DNA from: Ferruginibacter sp.
GTDB taxonomy: Bacteria > Bacteroidota > Bacteroidia > Chitinophagales > Chitinophagaceae
NCBI GenBank assembly: GCA_025963635.1
Contig: JAOQAK010000049.1
Span: 22,083 to 86,082 of the forward strand
Direction: 5' to 3'
DNA length: 64,000 nt
Below, one piece after another: positions 28,173 to 37,776 of this stretch. Below the pieces are notes generated by a model. That model had not been told where the DNA came from. It ran no database searches and saw nothing but the letters and a program-made list of their open reading frames with translations. Within the stretch, counting starts at the first letter, position 1; every line of letters starts with the position of its first letter. The translations under genes were made by a program, and so were the position numbers.

Positions 28173-28393
28173 AACAATCAGTTAAAGAATGATTTTAATA
28201 TTGAGCCGATGATAACGATTTTTACCACACCTGTTTTGTCATTCCTTTTTGAAAGGATCTATTGATCTAAACAGATAAAAATATTTAATTTAATTGTATT
28301 AAAAAAACGCTTCAAGAAAGCATTTCTTCATTTTCTTTGCCGTTTATAAAAATGGTTGAACGGCTTTACATAAGGATGTTATATTTTTGTCAG

Positions 28394-29824
28394 ATGCGTT
28401 ACATAAGTTACCCCTTTTTTGCCTTTATCTGCCTATGCAAAACGGTTACCGCACAAGAAAAATGGGACCTGCGTAAAATTGTAGATTATGCATTGGTCAA
28501 CAATATCAGCATCAAACAACTGGATGTACAATCTGCCATTAGCGGGTTGAACTATAAGCAAACAAAGCTGAATCAATATCCAAATGCCAGCGTGTCCGGA
28601 AGCACTGCTTTTAACAGTGGGCGCAACCAGGATCCTACCTCATTTAACCTGATCACCCAAAGTTATCTCAGTGCAGGATTGCAACTACAAACAAGCGCTG
28701 ATATCTTCAACTGGTTCAGTAAGCGAAACACGATTCTTGCATACGAGTGGCAGTACGAAGCAGCCAAAGCAAGTGCGGATAAGTTAAGAAATGATATCGC
28801 CTTAACCGTAGCCAATAACTACCTGCAGGTGTTATTGGCAAGGGAGCAGGAAAACATAGCCCAGGTGCAATTGAAACAAACACAAGCGCAATTGGCGAAC
28901 ACCCGCAAGCTGGTAAACGCCGGGGCGCTGGCGGAATTAAATGCCTCGGAACTTGAATCGCAGGAAGCATTGGACAGCGCAAATTATATCACTGCAAAAG
29001 GAAGCGTAATTCAGTCGTTGCTGGTATTGAAAGCCTACATGAACATGGATGCCGCGGCTCCCTTTGATGTTGCAGTACCACCGGTAGAACTCATTCCCAT
29101 TGAAAATATAGCAGACCTACAACCGGATGCGGTGTACGCTTTAGCAGTAAAAAATTTGCCGCAACAGCGTGTAAACGATTTTAAACTGAGAGCGGCGCAA
29201 AGCTTTGCGGCTGCTGCAAAGGGAACCATGTATCCCACCATAGGTGCCTTTGGAAGTTTGGGTTCAGGGTTCAATAGCCAATCCCGTGATATAAGAGGAT
29301 TTACATTTTCAAATGACTCTATTGGTAAGGTGCAGGTGAATGGAACCAGCTATTCTGTTTATCCCAACCAGCCATTTGCCAACCCCGTATATGGTAAGAC
29401 TGCCTTTTTCAACCAGTGGAATCAGAATTTTCGCCAATCTATCGGGCTCAGCCTAAGTATACCTATTTTCAATGGAGCACAGTTGCGGAGCAATTACCAG
29501 CGGAGCAAGTTAGACATCAGGAATGCTGAACTACAGCAGGCAGCAGACAACATGCAAATAAAGCAGGATATTTACCAGGCTTACAATGCTGCAACGGTTG
29601 CATTGGAAAAATTTAATGCAAGCGAAAAGAGTGTTGCTGCAGCGCAGCGCACTTATGACTATGCACAAAAAAGATACTCAGTAGGTATGATGGGCACTTT
29701 TGAACTGATCACCCAACAAAACAATTTATTCAGGGCCAAACTGCAGCAGGTATTGAACCAGTTTGACTATGTTTTTAAAGTTAAGGTGCTGGAATTTTAC
29801 AGGGGGCAGGGATTGAAACTATAA
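28394..29824 (+). CDS. TolC-like outer-membrane efflux protein
   Basis: 476 residues from the start at 28394, which opens into a signal peptide (MRYISYPFFAFICLCKTVTAQ). Two outer-membrane-efflux repeats are visible, each with long Gln/Ala/Asn-rich coiled helices (LAREQENIAQVQLKQTQAQL; LQQAADNMQIKQDIYQAYNA). The second repeat contains YSVGMMGTFELITQQNNLFRAK, a typical TolC stretch. It should form a trimeric exit duct with the HlyD-type adaptor encoded next. No inner-membrane pump gene follows in the window. Confidence 0.9.
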   Translation: MRYISYPFFAFICLCKTVTAQEKWDLRKIVDYALVNNISIKQLDVQSAISGLNYKQTKLNQYPNASVSGSTAFNSGRNQDPTSFNLITQSYLSAGLQLQTSADIFNWFSKRNTILAYEWQYEAAKASADKLRNDIALTVANNYLQVLLAREQENIAQVQLKQTQAQLANTRKLVNAGALAELNASELESQEALDSANYITAKGSVIQSLLVLKAYMNMDAAAPFDVAVPPVELIPIENIADLQPDAVYALAVKNLPQQRVNDFKLRAAQSFAAAAKGTMYPTIGAFGSLGSGFNSQSRDIRGFTFSNDSIGKVQVNGTSYSVYPNQPFANPVYGKTAFFNQWNQNFRQSIGLSLSIPIFNGAQLRSNYQRSKLDIRNAELQQAADNMQIKQDIYQAYNAATVALEKFNASEKSVAAAQRTYDYAQKRYSVGMMGTFELITQQNNLFRAKLQQVLNQFDYVFKVKVLEFYRGQGLKL

Positions 29825-29985
29825 ACTTCCGGTGATCAGTTTATATAGATGTGAAGCAAATTGATTGGATATGCAGCTTGATGGATCGCTAAGAAAGGAT
29901 TAAGGAAACTTTCACTAACCTACAGGAAATGATACCAGGTTGTCAGCAACAACCATTCAAAACAAAATAATTAACAGAATCAGAT

Positions 29986-31338
29986 ATGAGCAAGACTGTA
30001 AAATGGATTTTAATCGGGCTTTTGGTTTTAGTAGTAGCATTGGGTGCTTTGAAAGCTGCCGGTGTTTTTGGCAAAAATGAAGGTACCAAAGTGAGTGCGG
30101 AAAAGGCCCAGAAACGAACCATCATCGAAATTGTAAATGCCAGTGGAAAAATATATCCAGAAGTGGAAGTAAAGGTGAGCCCGGATATCAGCGGTGAGAT
30201 CACGGAGCTGACCGTTATGGAAGGCGATAGTGTAAAAAAGGGGCAGGTGCTGGCCCGTATTTATGCAGATATCTACAGCATCCAGGCCAACCAGGCTGCA
30301 AGTGGCGTAGCTCAAAGCCAGGCACAGGTGGCCAACTCACAGGCAGCACTGGACGCATTAAAAGCACAGCTTGACCAGGCACAAAAAACATTCAACATGC
30401 AAAAGCAGTTGTTTGATGATAAAGTGATCAGCGCCAATGAATTTAATTTATCGGAGTCCAATTACAGGAGTGCGCAAGCCAATTACAATGCCGCCAAACA
30501 GGGCATTCGTGGTGGGCAGGCTGCGGTACAAAGTGCACAAAGTAACCTTGCAAAAGCAAATAAAGACTTGGGCAGAACTGCTGTGCTGGCACCCATGAAT
30601 GGTGTAATTAGCTTGCTGAATGTGAAAAAGGGCGAGCGTGTTGTTGGGAGCAACCTGATGTCGGGCACTGAAATGTTGCGTATTGCCGATATGGCTAAAA
30701 TTGAAATTCGTGTAGACGTTAGTGAAAGTGATATTCCAAAGGTTCATTTAAATGATAGCGCCATTGTAACGGTAGATGCATATAACGATCGTAAATTTAA
30801 AGGTATTGTAACCCAGATAGCCAGCAGTAATAACGGTGCTGCTACACAAGCGGCACTTGCCAATACCAGCACGGATGTAACCAACTACAAAGTGTATGTT
30901 CGTTTGCTGCCCGAAAGCTATGCTGACCTGGCGGGCAGAGGCGCTTACCCCTTCCGCCCGGGAATGAGTGCCAGTGCTGACATCCAAACAAGAACTCATA
31001 CGAATGTAATGAGTGTTCCGATAAATGCCGTTACCACCCGCGACATTAATGACACAGCAAAGGTAAAACCAACAACAACCGATGATGTCGCTGCAAAGGC
31101 TGCAGTTTCAGCAGACGACCTGGAAGTGGTAGTGTTTTTAGTAGACAAAGACGGACTGGTAAAAAAAGTAAAAGTGAAAACAGGCATCCAGGACATTAAT
31201 TATATAGAAATTACAGAAGGCCTAAAGGAAGGTGATATGGTGATTACCGGGCCCTACGATGTGGTGAGCAAACTATTAAAAGAAAAAGATAAAATCAAAG
31301 TAGTAGATAAGAAAGATCTTTTTGAAAAGAAAAAATAA
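29986..31338 (+). CDS. HlyD/MacA-type periplasmic adaptor of an efflux pump
   Basis: 450 residues. One N-terminal membrane helix (WILIGLLVLVVALGALKAAG), a split lipoyl domain (VKVSPDISGEITEL ... VLAPMNGVISLLNVKKGERV), a long coiled-coil hairpin rich in Gln/Ala between about 105 and 185, then a beta-barrel and a membrane-proximal domain (VKTGIQDINYIEITEGLKEGD). It links an inner-membrane transporter to the TolC-like protein encoded 161 bp upstream. The usual MacB-type ABC genes do not follow; the next gene is on the other strand. Confidence 0.9.
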   Translation: MSKTVKWILIGLLVLVVALGALKAAGVFGKNEGTKVSAEKAQKRTIIEIVNASGKIYPEVEVKVSPDISGEITELTVMEGDSVKKGQVLARIYADIYSIQANQAASGVAQSQAQVANSQAALDALKAQLDQAQKTFNMQKQLFDDKVISANEFNLSESNYRSAQANYNAAKQGIRGGQAAVQSAQSNLAKANKDLGRTAVLAPMNGVISLLNVKKGERVVGSNLMSGTEMLRIADMAKIEIRVDVSESDIPKVHLNDSAIVTVDAYNDRKFKGIVTQIASSNNGAATQAALANTSTDVTNYKVYVRLLPESYADLAGRGAYPFRPGMSASADIQTRTHTNVMSVPINAVTTRDINDTAKVKPTTTDDVAAKAAVSADDLEVVVFLVDKDGLVKKVKVKTGIQDINYIEITEGLKEGDMVITGPYDVVSKLLKEKDKIKVVDKKDLFEKKK

Positions 31339-31439
31339 ACTGTAACCACGAAACAAACTGCCATTAGCAGCAATATCAACTCAAAACCTGGGTTGTGGGA
31401 ACTGTTCTCCGTGTAAAAAGGAATTGACTTGTAGGCTGT

Positions 31440-32171
31440 TTATAAAAACATCGCTTCAGCAACAGCAACACTCTCAGGTTTGCCTACATCTACCAGTTTA
31501 TCGCCTGTATGGTCGTACCCGAGCACCAGGTGATCCGCTGCAAGATCAAGGTACGACTCGACAATTGAAAATTTACCGCGCTGTTGTATCAACGAAAAAA
31601 TTTCAGGTTGAAAAATAACTACACAACTGTAGGCCTTCTGGATGAGGGTATCTCCCAATGCATTTTTACTTAAGAAAGGCCCTTTTTCTTCTCCCGTTTT
31701 TACATTTCTCCATCCGCACAAGCGGGCATCCTGGTCAAATAAAAAGTACCTTGAGGTTACACGGTTGGTAACTGCGAAAGATACCAATGGCTGATATTGT
31801 TTGTGGAATAAAACGAGATCGTTTAGATTGAGGTCTGTAAGAATATCCACGTTAATGGTAATAAAAGGTTCTGGCCCTTCCAACATCTTTCTGGCCTTTA
31901 GTAAACCACCACCTGTTTCAAGCAATTCATCTCTTTCGTCACTTATCAATATATTACTTCCCCATCCTTTATTTATTTTTATAGCATCGATCACCTGGTC
32001 TGCAAAATGATGCACATTTACCACCACTTCATAAATATCGTACTGCTGCAAATACTCAATATTCCGCTGCAATAGCGATTTACCATTTACGAGTGCAAGC
32101 GCCTTCGGATGTGAATTTGTCCATGGTTTAAAACGTGTGCCAAGGCCTGCGGCGAATATCATTGCTCTCAT
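31440..32171 (-). CDS. Sugar-1-phosphate nucleotidyltransferase, MurU-like
   Basis: 243 residues. The nucleotidyltransferase signature AAGLGTRFKPWTNSHPKAL is at 7-25 and the metal-binding INVDILTDL lies near 109-117. Size and sequence resemble MurNAc-1-phosphate uridylyltransferase (MurU) and other NDP-sugar pyrophosphorylases. Its ATG at 32171 abuts the stop codon of the AmgK-like kinase gene. That pairing is the hallmark of the anabolic MurNAc recycling route in which AmgK phosphorylates MurNAc and MurU makes UDP-MurNAc. Confidence 0.85.
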   Translation of the reverse strand: MRAMIFAAGLGTRFKPWTNSHPKALALVNGKSLLQRNIEYLQQYDIYEVVVNVHHFADQVIDAIKINKGWGSNILISDERDELLETGGGLLKARKMLEGPEPFITINVDILTDLNLNDLVLFHKQYQPLVSFAVTNRVTSRYFLFDQDARLCGWRNVKTGEEKGPFLSKNALGDTLIQKAYSCVVIFQPEIFSLIQQRGKFSIVESYLDLAADHLVLGYDHTGDKLVDVGKPESVAVAEAMFL

Positions 32172-33617
32172 TTAGCTTACCCAGTTTTCTTTGTTGTTAT
32201 GATTCAGTTCAATTTTTACTTTAAACTTATTTCGGAGATGCCTTGCAACAGCTTCAGCTGCATACACGCTCCTGTGCTGGCCACCTGTACATCCAAAATT
32301 GATCACTAAATGTTCAAAGCCCCGCTTGATGTAATCTTCCACGGCAATATCCACCACATTATAAATACTGTTTAAAAAATCGGGCATTTTGGTTTGCTGC
32401 TCCAGGAAATCCTTCACTGGCCGATCCAACCCCGATTTCTTTTTAAATTCTTCTATCCGGCCCGGATTCAAAATGCCCCGGCAATCAAAAACAAAGCCGC
32501 CCCCATTTTTTGTTTGGTCAACAGGATAACCCGTTTTTAAAAAAGAAAAGCTATTGACTGTAACCACCAAAGGGGTGTCCTCAGTAGCCTGGGTGGGGGT
32601 AAACTCCTGTATTACTTCATCACTCACGCAAATTTCCAATACTTTTTTAAACTCGGTTACAGAAATGCCAATGCTTTGATTGTTGATGAACCATTTTATG
32701 TTGTGCAGGGCCAGTGGTATGCTGGTTAAAAATTGAGCCTTTCTTTCAAACAATCCGCGAAAGCCATACGCTCCCAATACCTGCATCAGCCGTATCAGCA
32801 CATAACCATTGTACTGGCTGCGGAAAACTTCTTTATCAACGGGTTTCTTAACTGTTTTTTCAAAGGCAATGATATAATCTTCCAGTAGCGACTGTTTCCA
32901 GGTGTCCGGCAAATTAGCGCGGGCCTGCCATAATAAAGAGGCTACATCATACTGGGGAGCACCTTTCATTCCGCCCTGGTAATCTATAAAATGTACTTTT
33001 TCATCTGTATCAATCATAATATTCCTGCTTTGGAAATCGCGGAACATAAAATACTTGTATTCTGTATGAGAAAGATAATTTGCCAGTGCTTCAAAATCCC
33101 TGATCAGTAGTTGTTTATCGTAGGGTTTGCGCAAAGCATCCAGGAAATAATATTTGAAATACAACAGGTCAGCCATAATGGCCTCTTTGCCGAAAGACGC
33201 ATTGGTGAGGCACTTTTTATAATCCATTCCTTCGTGGCCTTTTACCTGCAGTATGGCGAGCTTTTGCAGGCTTTGCTTATACAACTCATAAACAGGATCG
33301 GCAAACCCATGCTCCTCCAGTTTATTCAGCAATGAGGTGTTTCCAAAATCTTCCTGTATGTAAAGGATTTTATCTTCGCTGATACAAAGTATTCTTGCCG
33401 TATTTAATTTTTTTGCCGCAAAATGTTTGGAGAAATAAATGAAGGTTTCATTCTCCTGCACATTTGCACCATAGGTAACTATATAACTTGCATCGCCGGT
33501 ATGCAGGCGAAAGTAATGTCGCTCACTTCCGGCCTGTGGTAGTTTATCAATGCCGGTAATCGGGGCTGATGAGTATTTTTCAAATAATGTTCTGATAGCT
33601 TCGTGGGGTATCTGCAT
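32172..33617 (-). CDS. Fusion of an AmgK-like sugar kinase (APH fold) and a RapZ C-terminal domain
   Basis: 481 residues. Residues 1-330 are an aminoglycoside-phosphotransferase-type kinase: RDFQSRNIMI holds the catalytic Asp and metal-binding Asn, and VHFIDYQGG the second metal Asp. Residues 350-481 are a RapZ-C domain with VFDCRGILNPGR and the NFGCTGGQHRSVYAAEAVA signature. In enterobacteria RapZ's C-terminal part senses glucosamine-6-phosphate and controls RNA decay; here the N-terminal Walker-type domain of RapZ is absent and a kinase takes its place. The kinase domain probably acts on cell-wall amino sugars, given the adjacent MurU-like gene. The role of the RapZ domain is inferred to be sensory. 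Confidence 0.88.
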   Translation of the reverse strand: MQIPHEAIRTLFEKYSSAPITGIDKLPQAGSERHYFRLHTGDASYIVTYGANVQENETFIYFSKHFAAKKLNTARILCISEDKILYIQEDFGNTSLLNKLEEHGFADPVYELYKQSLQKLAILQVKGHEGMDYKKCLTNASFGKEAIMADLLYFKYYFLDALRKPYDKQLLIRDFEALANYLSHTEYKYFMFRDFQSRNIMIDTDEKVHFIDYQGGMKGAPQYDVASLLWQARANLPDTWKQSLLEDYIIAFEKTVKKPVDKEVFRSQYNGYVLIRLMQVLGAYGFRGLFERKAQFLTSIPLALHNIKWFINNQSIGISVTEFKKVLEICVSDEVIQEFTPTQATEDTPLVVTVNSFSFLKTGYPVDQTKNGGGFVFDCRGILNPGRIEEFKKKSGLDRPVKDFLEQQTKMPDFLNSIYNVVDIAVEDYIKRGFEHLVINFGCTGGQHRSVYAAEAVARHLRNKFKVKIELNHNNKENWVS

Positions 33618-33865
33618 TTCGTTGTACTGCGTTTCGGTAAAAATAGAATAATTAGAGGAAAAGCCCTAAATCGCGGGGCGCATTCCAAATTGTCGTAGCA
33701 GCAAGTAGTTTGTTGCATTTAAATGGATCAGAAATTTATAACACCGTTTTTGTTTCAAATGGTGAAGATGAAAAATGCCACCAAGGGGTGTGTATTGAAA
33801 TATATTTAACACCTTGTTTTAACTTCAGGACTTACCTTACTTTCCAATCAACAAAACCTCCCTCT

Positions 33866-35227
33866 ATGAAACAAATTTTACTTTTACTTGCCTGCTCAAT
33901 TACAACCTTGGCGGCTTTTAGCCAGCAAGATTCCCTACTGAAAAATTTCAAATACAGGATCGCTCACTATCGGGCAATTAGTTTTAATGCAAGTGGTGGT
34001 AGCCAGTACAACAAATCCGAATTTGCCTCCGGTACACACAAAAATAATTCATCCTCGGGGGGCGGGGGTGCTACTTATTATGCATTGAAAAGCACTGACA
34101 GGATATTATTGACCACTTCGGCAAGCCTCTACGGGTCTTTTAATACCACTCAAAGCAATAATGTCGGTGATATAAATAAAAGCAGAACGTTTTCAGCATC
34201 CCCGAGGTTGTATGCACTCAATAAATGGTTCTCAAAAAATAATTTTTTTGAATTGGGCACGGATATTTCTGCAAACTATTATGCCAGCAAAAGCGTTGGA
34301 TCCAGTTATCCGGGCAAAAACAAATCAGGAGAATATTTAGTACAAGTCAATACAGGTATCGGCAAGGGACGGCTTGAAAATGTTACTGATATGCAGAATG
34401 CCATATGGCTATCCAAAGCGTTGGAAGCATCCGATCGGCTCTCCCAACCATTGTCTTCAGAGGAACTGAATGAACTCGGTCAAACCATCACCAAAGCAAA
34501 TAATACACGTGTACTTGATTCCAGGAAAAGAACTCAGTTTATTCTTTCAACGATTGACGGGTATCTCCAGCAAAAAAATTTGATAAATAAAACAGACATC
34601 AACTATTTCAGCAATTTAAATGATATTTTATTTTTTGCGTTTAATACGCCAAGGCTTTCAGGAATAGAAAAATTCATACGCTTTACGCCTGTAATAGACG
34701 GTTCGGGCAGAGACCAGCATCCGAGTGGTGCCTTCAACAGGTACGAAGAGAATTTTTTTACCGAATCGCTTGTTCTTTCTTCGGGCATTAATAAATACAC
34801 TCCTGCCAGTCTTATTCATCAAAACAATTATGGAGCATCTTTAAAACTCTCCTATATTTCTCGGGATATAACACAGCGCTTTTATAATACGACCGGAGGG
34901 ATAGATGAATTAAAAAACAATGCCATCGGTAAACAGGCGAGCATTAATTTATTTTATAATCATGCCATTTATCCAAGCACAAGAACGATTGTGAATTTTT
35001 ACTTTCAGTCGGAATTTGGATACCAGGATGAGAAGAATATGAATTTCTATTACGGAAGGGCAAACCTATATGGAGCGCTAAATTATTTTATCAGTTACCG
35101 AACAAGGCTTACTTGCAATTTAGGCGCAGATTATCAAAAGAATGCTTACAGAACCTACCAGGGATCCACAGGCGTTCCGGAAAATATCCAGTTATATGCC
35201 GATGCAGGAATCCAAATTAATTTATAG
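33866..35227 (+). CDS. Outer-membrane beta-barrel-like protein of unknown function
   Basis: 453 residues from the start at 33866, chosen because it opens with a signal peptide (MKQILLLLACSITTLAAFSQ); an in-frame extension upstream looks noncoding. The mature part has a Gly/Ser-rich region near 40-60 (ASGTHKNNSSSGGGGATYY), alternating beta-strand-like segments at both ends, a helical middle (about 180-270) and a C-terminal strand ending in INL. It looks like an outer-membrane barrel with an internal helical domain. I do not recognise a named family. Confidence 0.75.
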   Translation: MKQILLLLACSITTLAAFSQQDSLLKNFKYRIAHYRAISFNASGGSQYNKSEFASGTHKNNSSSGGGGATYYALKSTDRILLTTSASLYGSFNTTQSNNVGDINKSRTFSASPRLYALNKWFSKNNFFELGTDISANYYASKSVGSSYPGKNKSGEYLVQVNTGIGKGRLENVTDMQNAIWLSKALEASDRLSQPLSSEELNELGQTITKANNTRVLDSRKRTQFILSTIDGYLQQKNLINKTDINYFSNLNDILFFAFNTPRLSGIEKFIRFTPVIDGSGRDQHPSGAFNRYEENFFTESLVLSSGINKYTPASLIHQNNYGASLKLSYISRDITQRFYNTTGGIDELKNNAIGKQASINLFYNHAIYPSTRTIVNFYFQSEFGYQDEKNMNFYYGRANLYGALNYFISYRTRLTCNLGADYQKNAYRTYQGSTGVPENIQLYADAGIQINL

Positions 35228-35243
35228 CAGACATTTAAAACTT

Positions 35244-35279
35244 AATGGGCAATCATGAAACTTTCATTGATTGCCCATT
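35244..35279. terminator. Bidirectional intrinsic terminator
   Basis: AATGGGCAATCA and TGATTGCCCATT form a perfect 12-bp stem, with ATGAAA/TTTCAT continuing it inward. It lies between the convergent outer-membrane protein and RtcB genes and would serve both. Confidence 0.8.
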
Positions 35280-35286
35280 ATTACTT

Positions 35287-36750
35287 CTACTCCCCTACAA
35301 TGTCGCTGCTTCTTTTGCCACGGCGCTTAGGATCTGATCCATCCATCTGCACAATTTTCGGATAAAACAATCCTAGCACATCCACCAAATGTTGTTGGCT
35401 TTTCATCACCGTGTGGATGTCTTTGTAAGCAAATGGCGCTTCATCCAGTCCTCCACCAATGAGGGTTACACCATGTTCTTTTAATTCTCTTTTTAAAGCT
35501 TCATGGGTAATATTGGCAATTGCTTTTGTACGGCTCATCTTTCTGCCCGCACCATGACTGGCAGAATTTAGAGAGGCCGTTTCGCCTTTTCCTTTTACAA
35601 TAAAGCCGGGTGCTGTCATAGATCCCGGAATAATTCCCAGTACGTCTTTGCCTGCGGGAGTAGCGCCTTTTCTATGCACAATCACTTCCCTGCCTTCATA
35701 CATTTCCTTCCATGCAAAATTGTGATGGTTTTCTACCATGGCCATCGGCCGCTCACCAATTGCCCTGGCTATTTTATTGTGAATGGTATGATGACAGGCG
35801 CTGGCGTAATCACCGGCAAGGTTCATTGCGAGCCAGTACTCCATGCCTTCTTCTGTGTCTAGGTTTAACCATGCAAGATGTTTTGCTTCATTGGGCAGCA
35901 GCGTCTTGGCCATCGCGATTTTGGTGTAGTAATTGGCAATGGTTGCGCCCAACCCGCGGCTTCCGCTATGACTTAACAGACCAATGTATTTACCGGGTAC
36001 CACCCCAAAAGAATTTTCCTCACTGGTAATTTGCACTTCACCAAATTCAACAAAATGATTACCACTTCCACTGGAACCAAGTTGCCGTGCAGCCTTTTCC
36101 CGCAATGGATTCAGGAAGGCAATCTCACTGAACTCTTTCCGGTCAATCACTTCATGCTCAGTAGTTCCGCCACGATCGGAATTTGTAAAATCCCGGCCTG
36201 CCCCAAACAATGTTGCAGCTACCAGTTCCCGCTGAAACGACGCCGCACGTTTTTCTAATTGGCTTGCATCAATGTTAAAGATACTCAGGCACATCCTGCA
36301 ACCGATGTCAACACCCACAGCATAGGGAATAATCGCATTGTTGGTTGCCAGCACGCCGCCGATAGGCAAGCCGTAGCCCTGGTGCGCATCTGGCATCAGA
36401 GCTCCTGCGACTGCCACTGGCAAGCGTGCCGCGATAGCCATTTGTTGCAAAGCGCCTTCTTCAATTTGTTCCGCACCGAAAATATTGTAATGAACAGCAG
36501 CCCCAAGCACCTCCATTGGAGGAGTTTCAGGCTCCGGTTTTATCACCAGCTTTTCTGCAATTTTATGAAGGTGTTCATCGGACAGGTAGTTCTCCGGCGC
36601 ATCCAAAATATTTTTTAAAACTTGCAAAGCTGCTTCTTCTGTATGGTGTTTGAAGTATGTACACATCGTATGCATGGCCACACTCACCACCGGCCCTTCC
36701 GGATACCCGATGGCTCTTATTTGTTTACCGGTTAATTTTAATTTGCTCAT
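35287..36750 (-). CDS. rtcB: RtcB family RNA 3'-phosphate ligase
   Basis: 487 residues from Met at 36750; an in-frame Met at 36780 is possible. RtcB signatures are MPDAHQGYGLPIGGVLAT, VGVDIGCRMCLS (metal-binding Cys), GSGNHFVEFGEV, LLSHSGSRGLG, VENHHNFAW and SASHGAGRKMSRTKA, the last containing the guanylylated His. It joins 2',3'-cyclic phosphate/3'-phosphate and 5'-OH RNA ends with GTP. No archease gene is adjacent. The same region holds a tRNA array and an RNase H-like gene on the same strand, pointing to tRNA repair as a possible role; this is inference. Confidence 0.95.
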   Translation of the reverse strand: MSKLKLTGKQIRAIGYPEGPVVSVAMHTMCTYFKHHTEEAALQVLKNILDAPENYLSDEHLHKIAEKLVIKPEPETPPMEVLGAAVHYNIFGAEQIEEGALQQMAIAARLPVAVAGALMPDAHQGYGLPIGGVLATNNAIIPYAVGVDIGCRMCLSIFNIDASQLEKRAASFQRELVAATLFGAGRDFTNSDRGGTTEHEVIDRKEFSEIAFLNPLREKAARQLGSSGSGNHFVEFGEVQITSEENSFGVVPGKYIGLLSHSGSRGLGATIANYYTKIAMAKTLLPNEAKHLAWLNLDTEEGMEYWLAMNLAGDYASACHHTIHNKIARAIGERPMAMVENHHNFAWKEMYEGREVIVHRKGATPAGKDVLGIIPGSMTAPGFIVKGKGETASLNSASHGAGRKMSRTKAIANITHEALKRELKEHGVTLIGGGLDEAPFAYKDIHTVMKSQQHLVDVLGLFYPKIVQMDGSDPKRRGKRSSDIVGE

Positions 36751-36831
36751 TTTATTGGTGGGCTTGAACCCTTTATTCATATATAAAATCTAATGCTATA
36801 TTTTGTAACTTGCTAATATAATTCAAACATC

Positions 36832-37044
36832 ATGCAACAGTCAGTAACATCACAGCCATTTCAAAGGTTGACTGCTGAATACTTTAAAAAAAAGGCGAAG
36901 CAGGCTAAAGGAACTGAAAAAATGCTGGTTGCCCTTGAAATGAGTAACTATCTTAGAGAAGCACGGAAACAAGGATTGTCTTTCGAAGAACTTGAAAAAT
37001 CAGGTTTCAAATTTGCAACACTACCACATATCCCAAATCAGTGA
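36832..37044 (+). CDS. Small hypothetical protein upstream of the DUF6169 gene
   Basis: 70 residues, charged and helical (LTAEYFKKKAKQAKGTEKML, LREARKQGLSFEELEKSG), no signal or membrane segment. Its end overlaps the next gene by 53 bp, so the two are probably translated together. Size and arrangement recall two-gene toxin-antitoxin pairs, but no known family is recognised. It is divergent from rtcB, 80 bp away. Confidence 0.6.
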   Translation: MQQSVTSQPFQRLTAEYFKKKAKQAKGTEKMLVALEMSNYLREARKQGLSFEELEKSGFKFATLPHIPNQ

Positions 37045-37537
37045 ACAGGCATTTACGTTTACAACAAATCTTGGCTGTATTTACCAATGCTACTTCTTCG
37101 ACTTTAGCACCGCATTTGCTGAATACCCAAATTTAGCATCCAGAGTTTTTGGCTTTAACCTGGAATTGGCATATCAACCTTCAGCCGTAAAAATTGGTTT
37201 AGATAAACGAATTGCCGTAACTGTAACAACCATCCTCAAAGCATTTCTCCATGAAAACGAAAATGTTGTTGTGTACATTTGCGACAACAGTGACCGGCGT
37301 GAGAAAGCCCGTTTTCACAAATTCTCCAACTGGTTTAAAATTTACAATGATGGAAGCATTGTTCAGCTTCGCGGTGTTATCCGTGCAGGCAATACCAATA
37401 TCTTAAATACACTGCTCATTCACAAAGACAATCCTTTATTGAACGACTTTATTGAAGCCTATGAAATCCTCACCGGAATCTTCACCAAGCCTGACGACGA
37501 TGAATTGCAGAATATTTTAAACGATCCGGAATGGTGA
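36992..37537 (+). CDS. DUF6169 family protein
   Basis: 181 residues with a TTG start at 36992 (a further TTG at 37013 is possible; no ATG precedes the conserved part). The visible pattern, CIYQCYFFDFSTAF, FGFNLE, VTTILKAFLHENENVVVYIC, DNSDRREKARFHKFSNWF, matches the DUF6169 family known from Bacteroidota. Function is unknown. A MITE-like inverted repeat follows at 37569. Confidence 0.7.
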   Translation: MKNQVSNLQHYHISQISEQAFTFTTNLGCIYQCYFFDFSTAFAEYPNLASRVFGFNLELAYQPSAVKIGLDKRIAVTVTTILKAFLHENENVVVYICDNSDRREKARFHKFSNWFKIYNDGSIVQLRGVIRAGNTNILNTLLIHKDNPLLNDFIEAYEILTGIFTKPDDDELQNILNDPEW

Positions 37538-37568
37538 TAATAATACCAGCTTCAGATTTCCATAGCAT

Positions 37569-37735
37569 CATCGTTGCGTCGCAATCCTTTCATCGGCAGA
37601 AATACTGTTTAGCTTATTTTGAAGCGGATGAAAGAGTTGAACAAATTGCGAATTATTTGTAAACTTGCAAAGCTATTGTCATCCCGCCTAAAAGCTCCCA
37701 AAAGATATGCCGTACAAAGGTGCGACGCAACGATG
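37569..37735. repeat. MITE-like element with perfect 15-bp terminal inverted repeats
   Basis: CATCGTTGCGTCGCA at 37569-37583 is exactly complemented by TGCGACGCAACGATG at 37721-37735. The 137-bp interior has no gene. Size and ends fit a small nonautonomous element. No target duplication is evident. Confidence 0.65.
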
Positions 37736-37776
37736 TTTAATAGCAGTACATCCGCCGGGTACATCAGTTAACAGTT

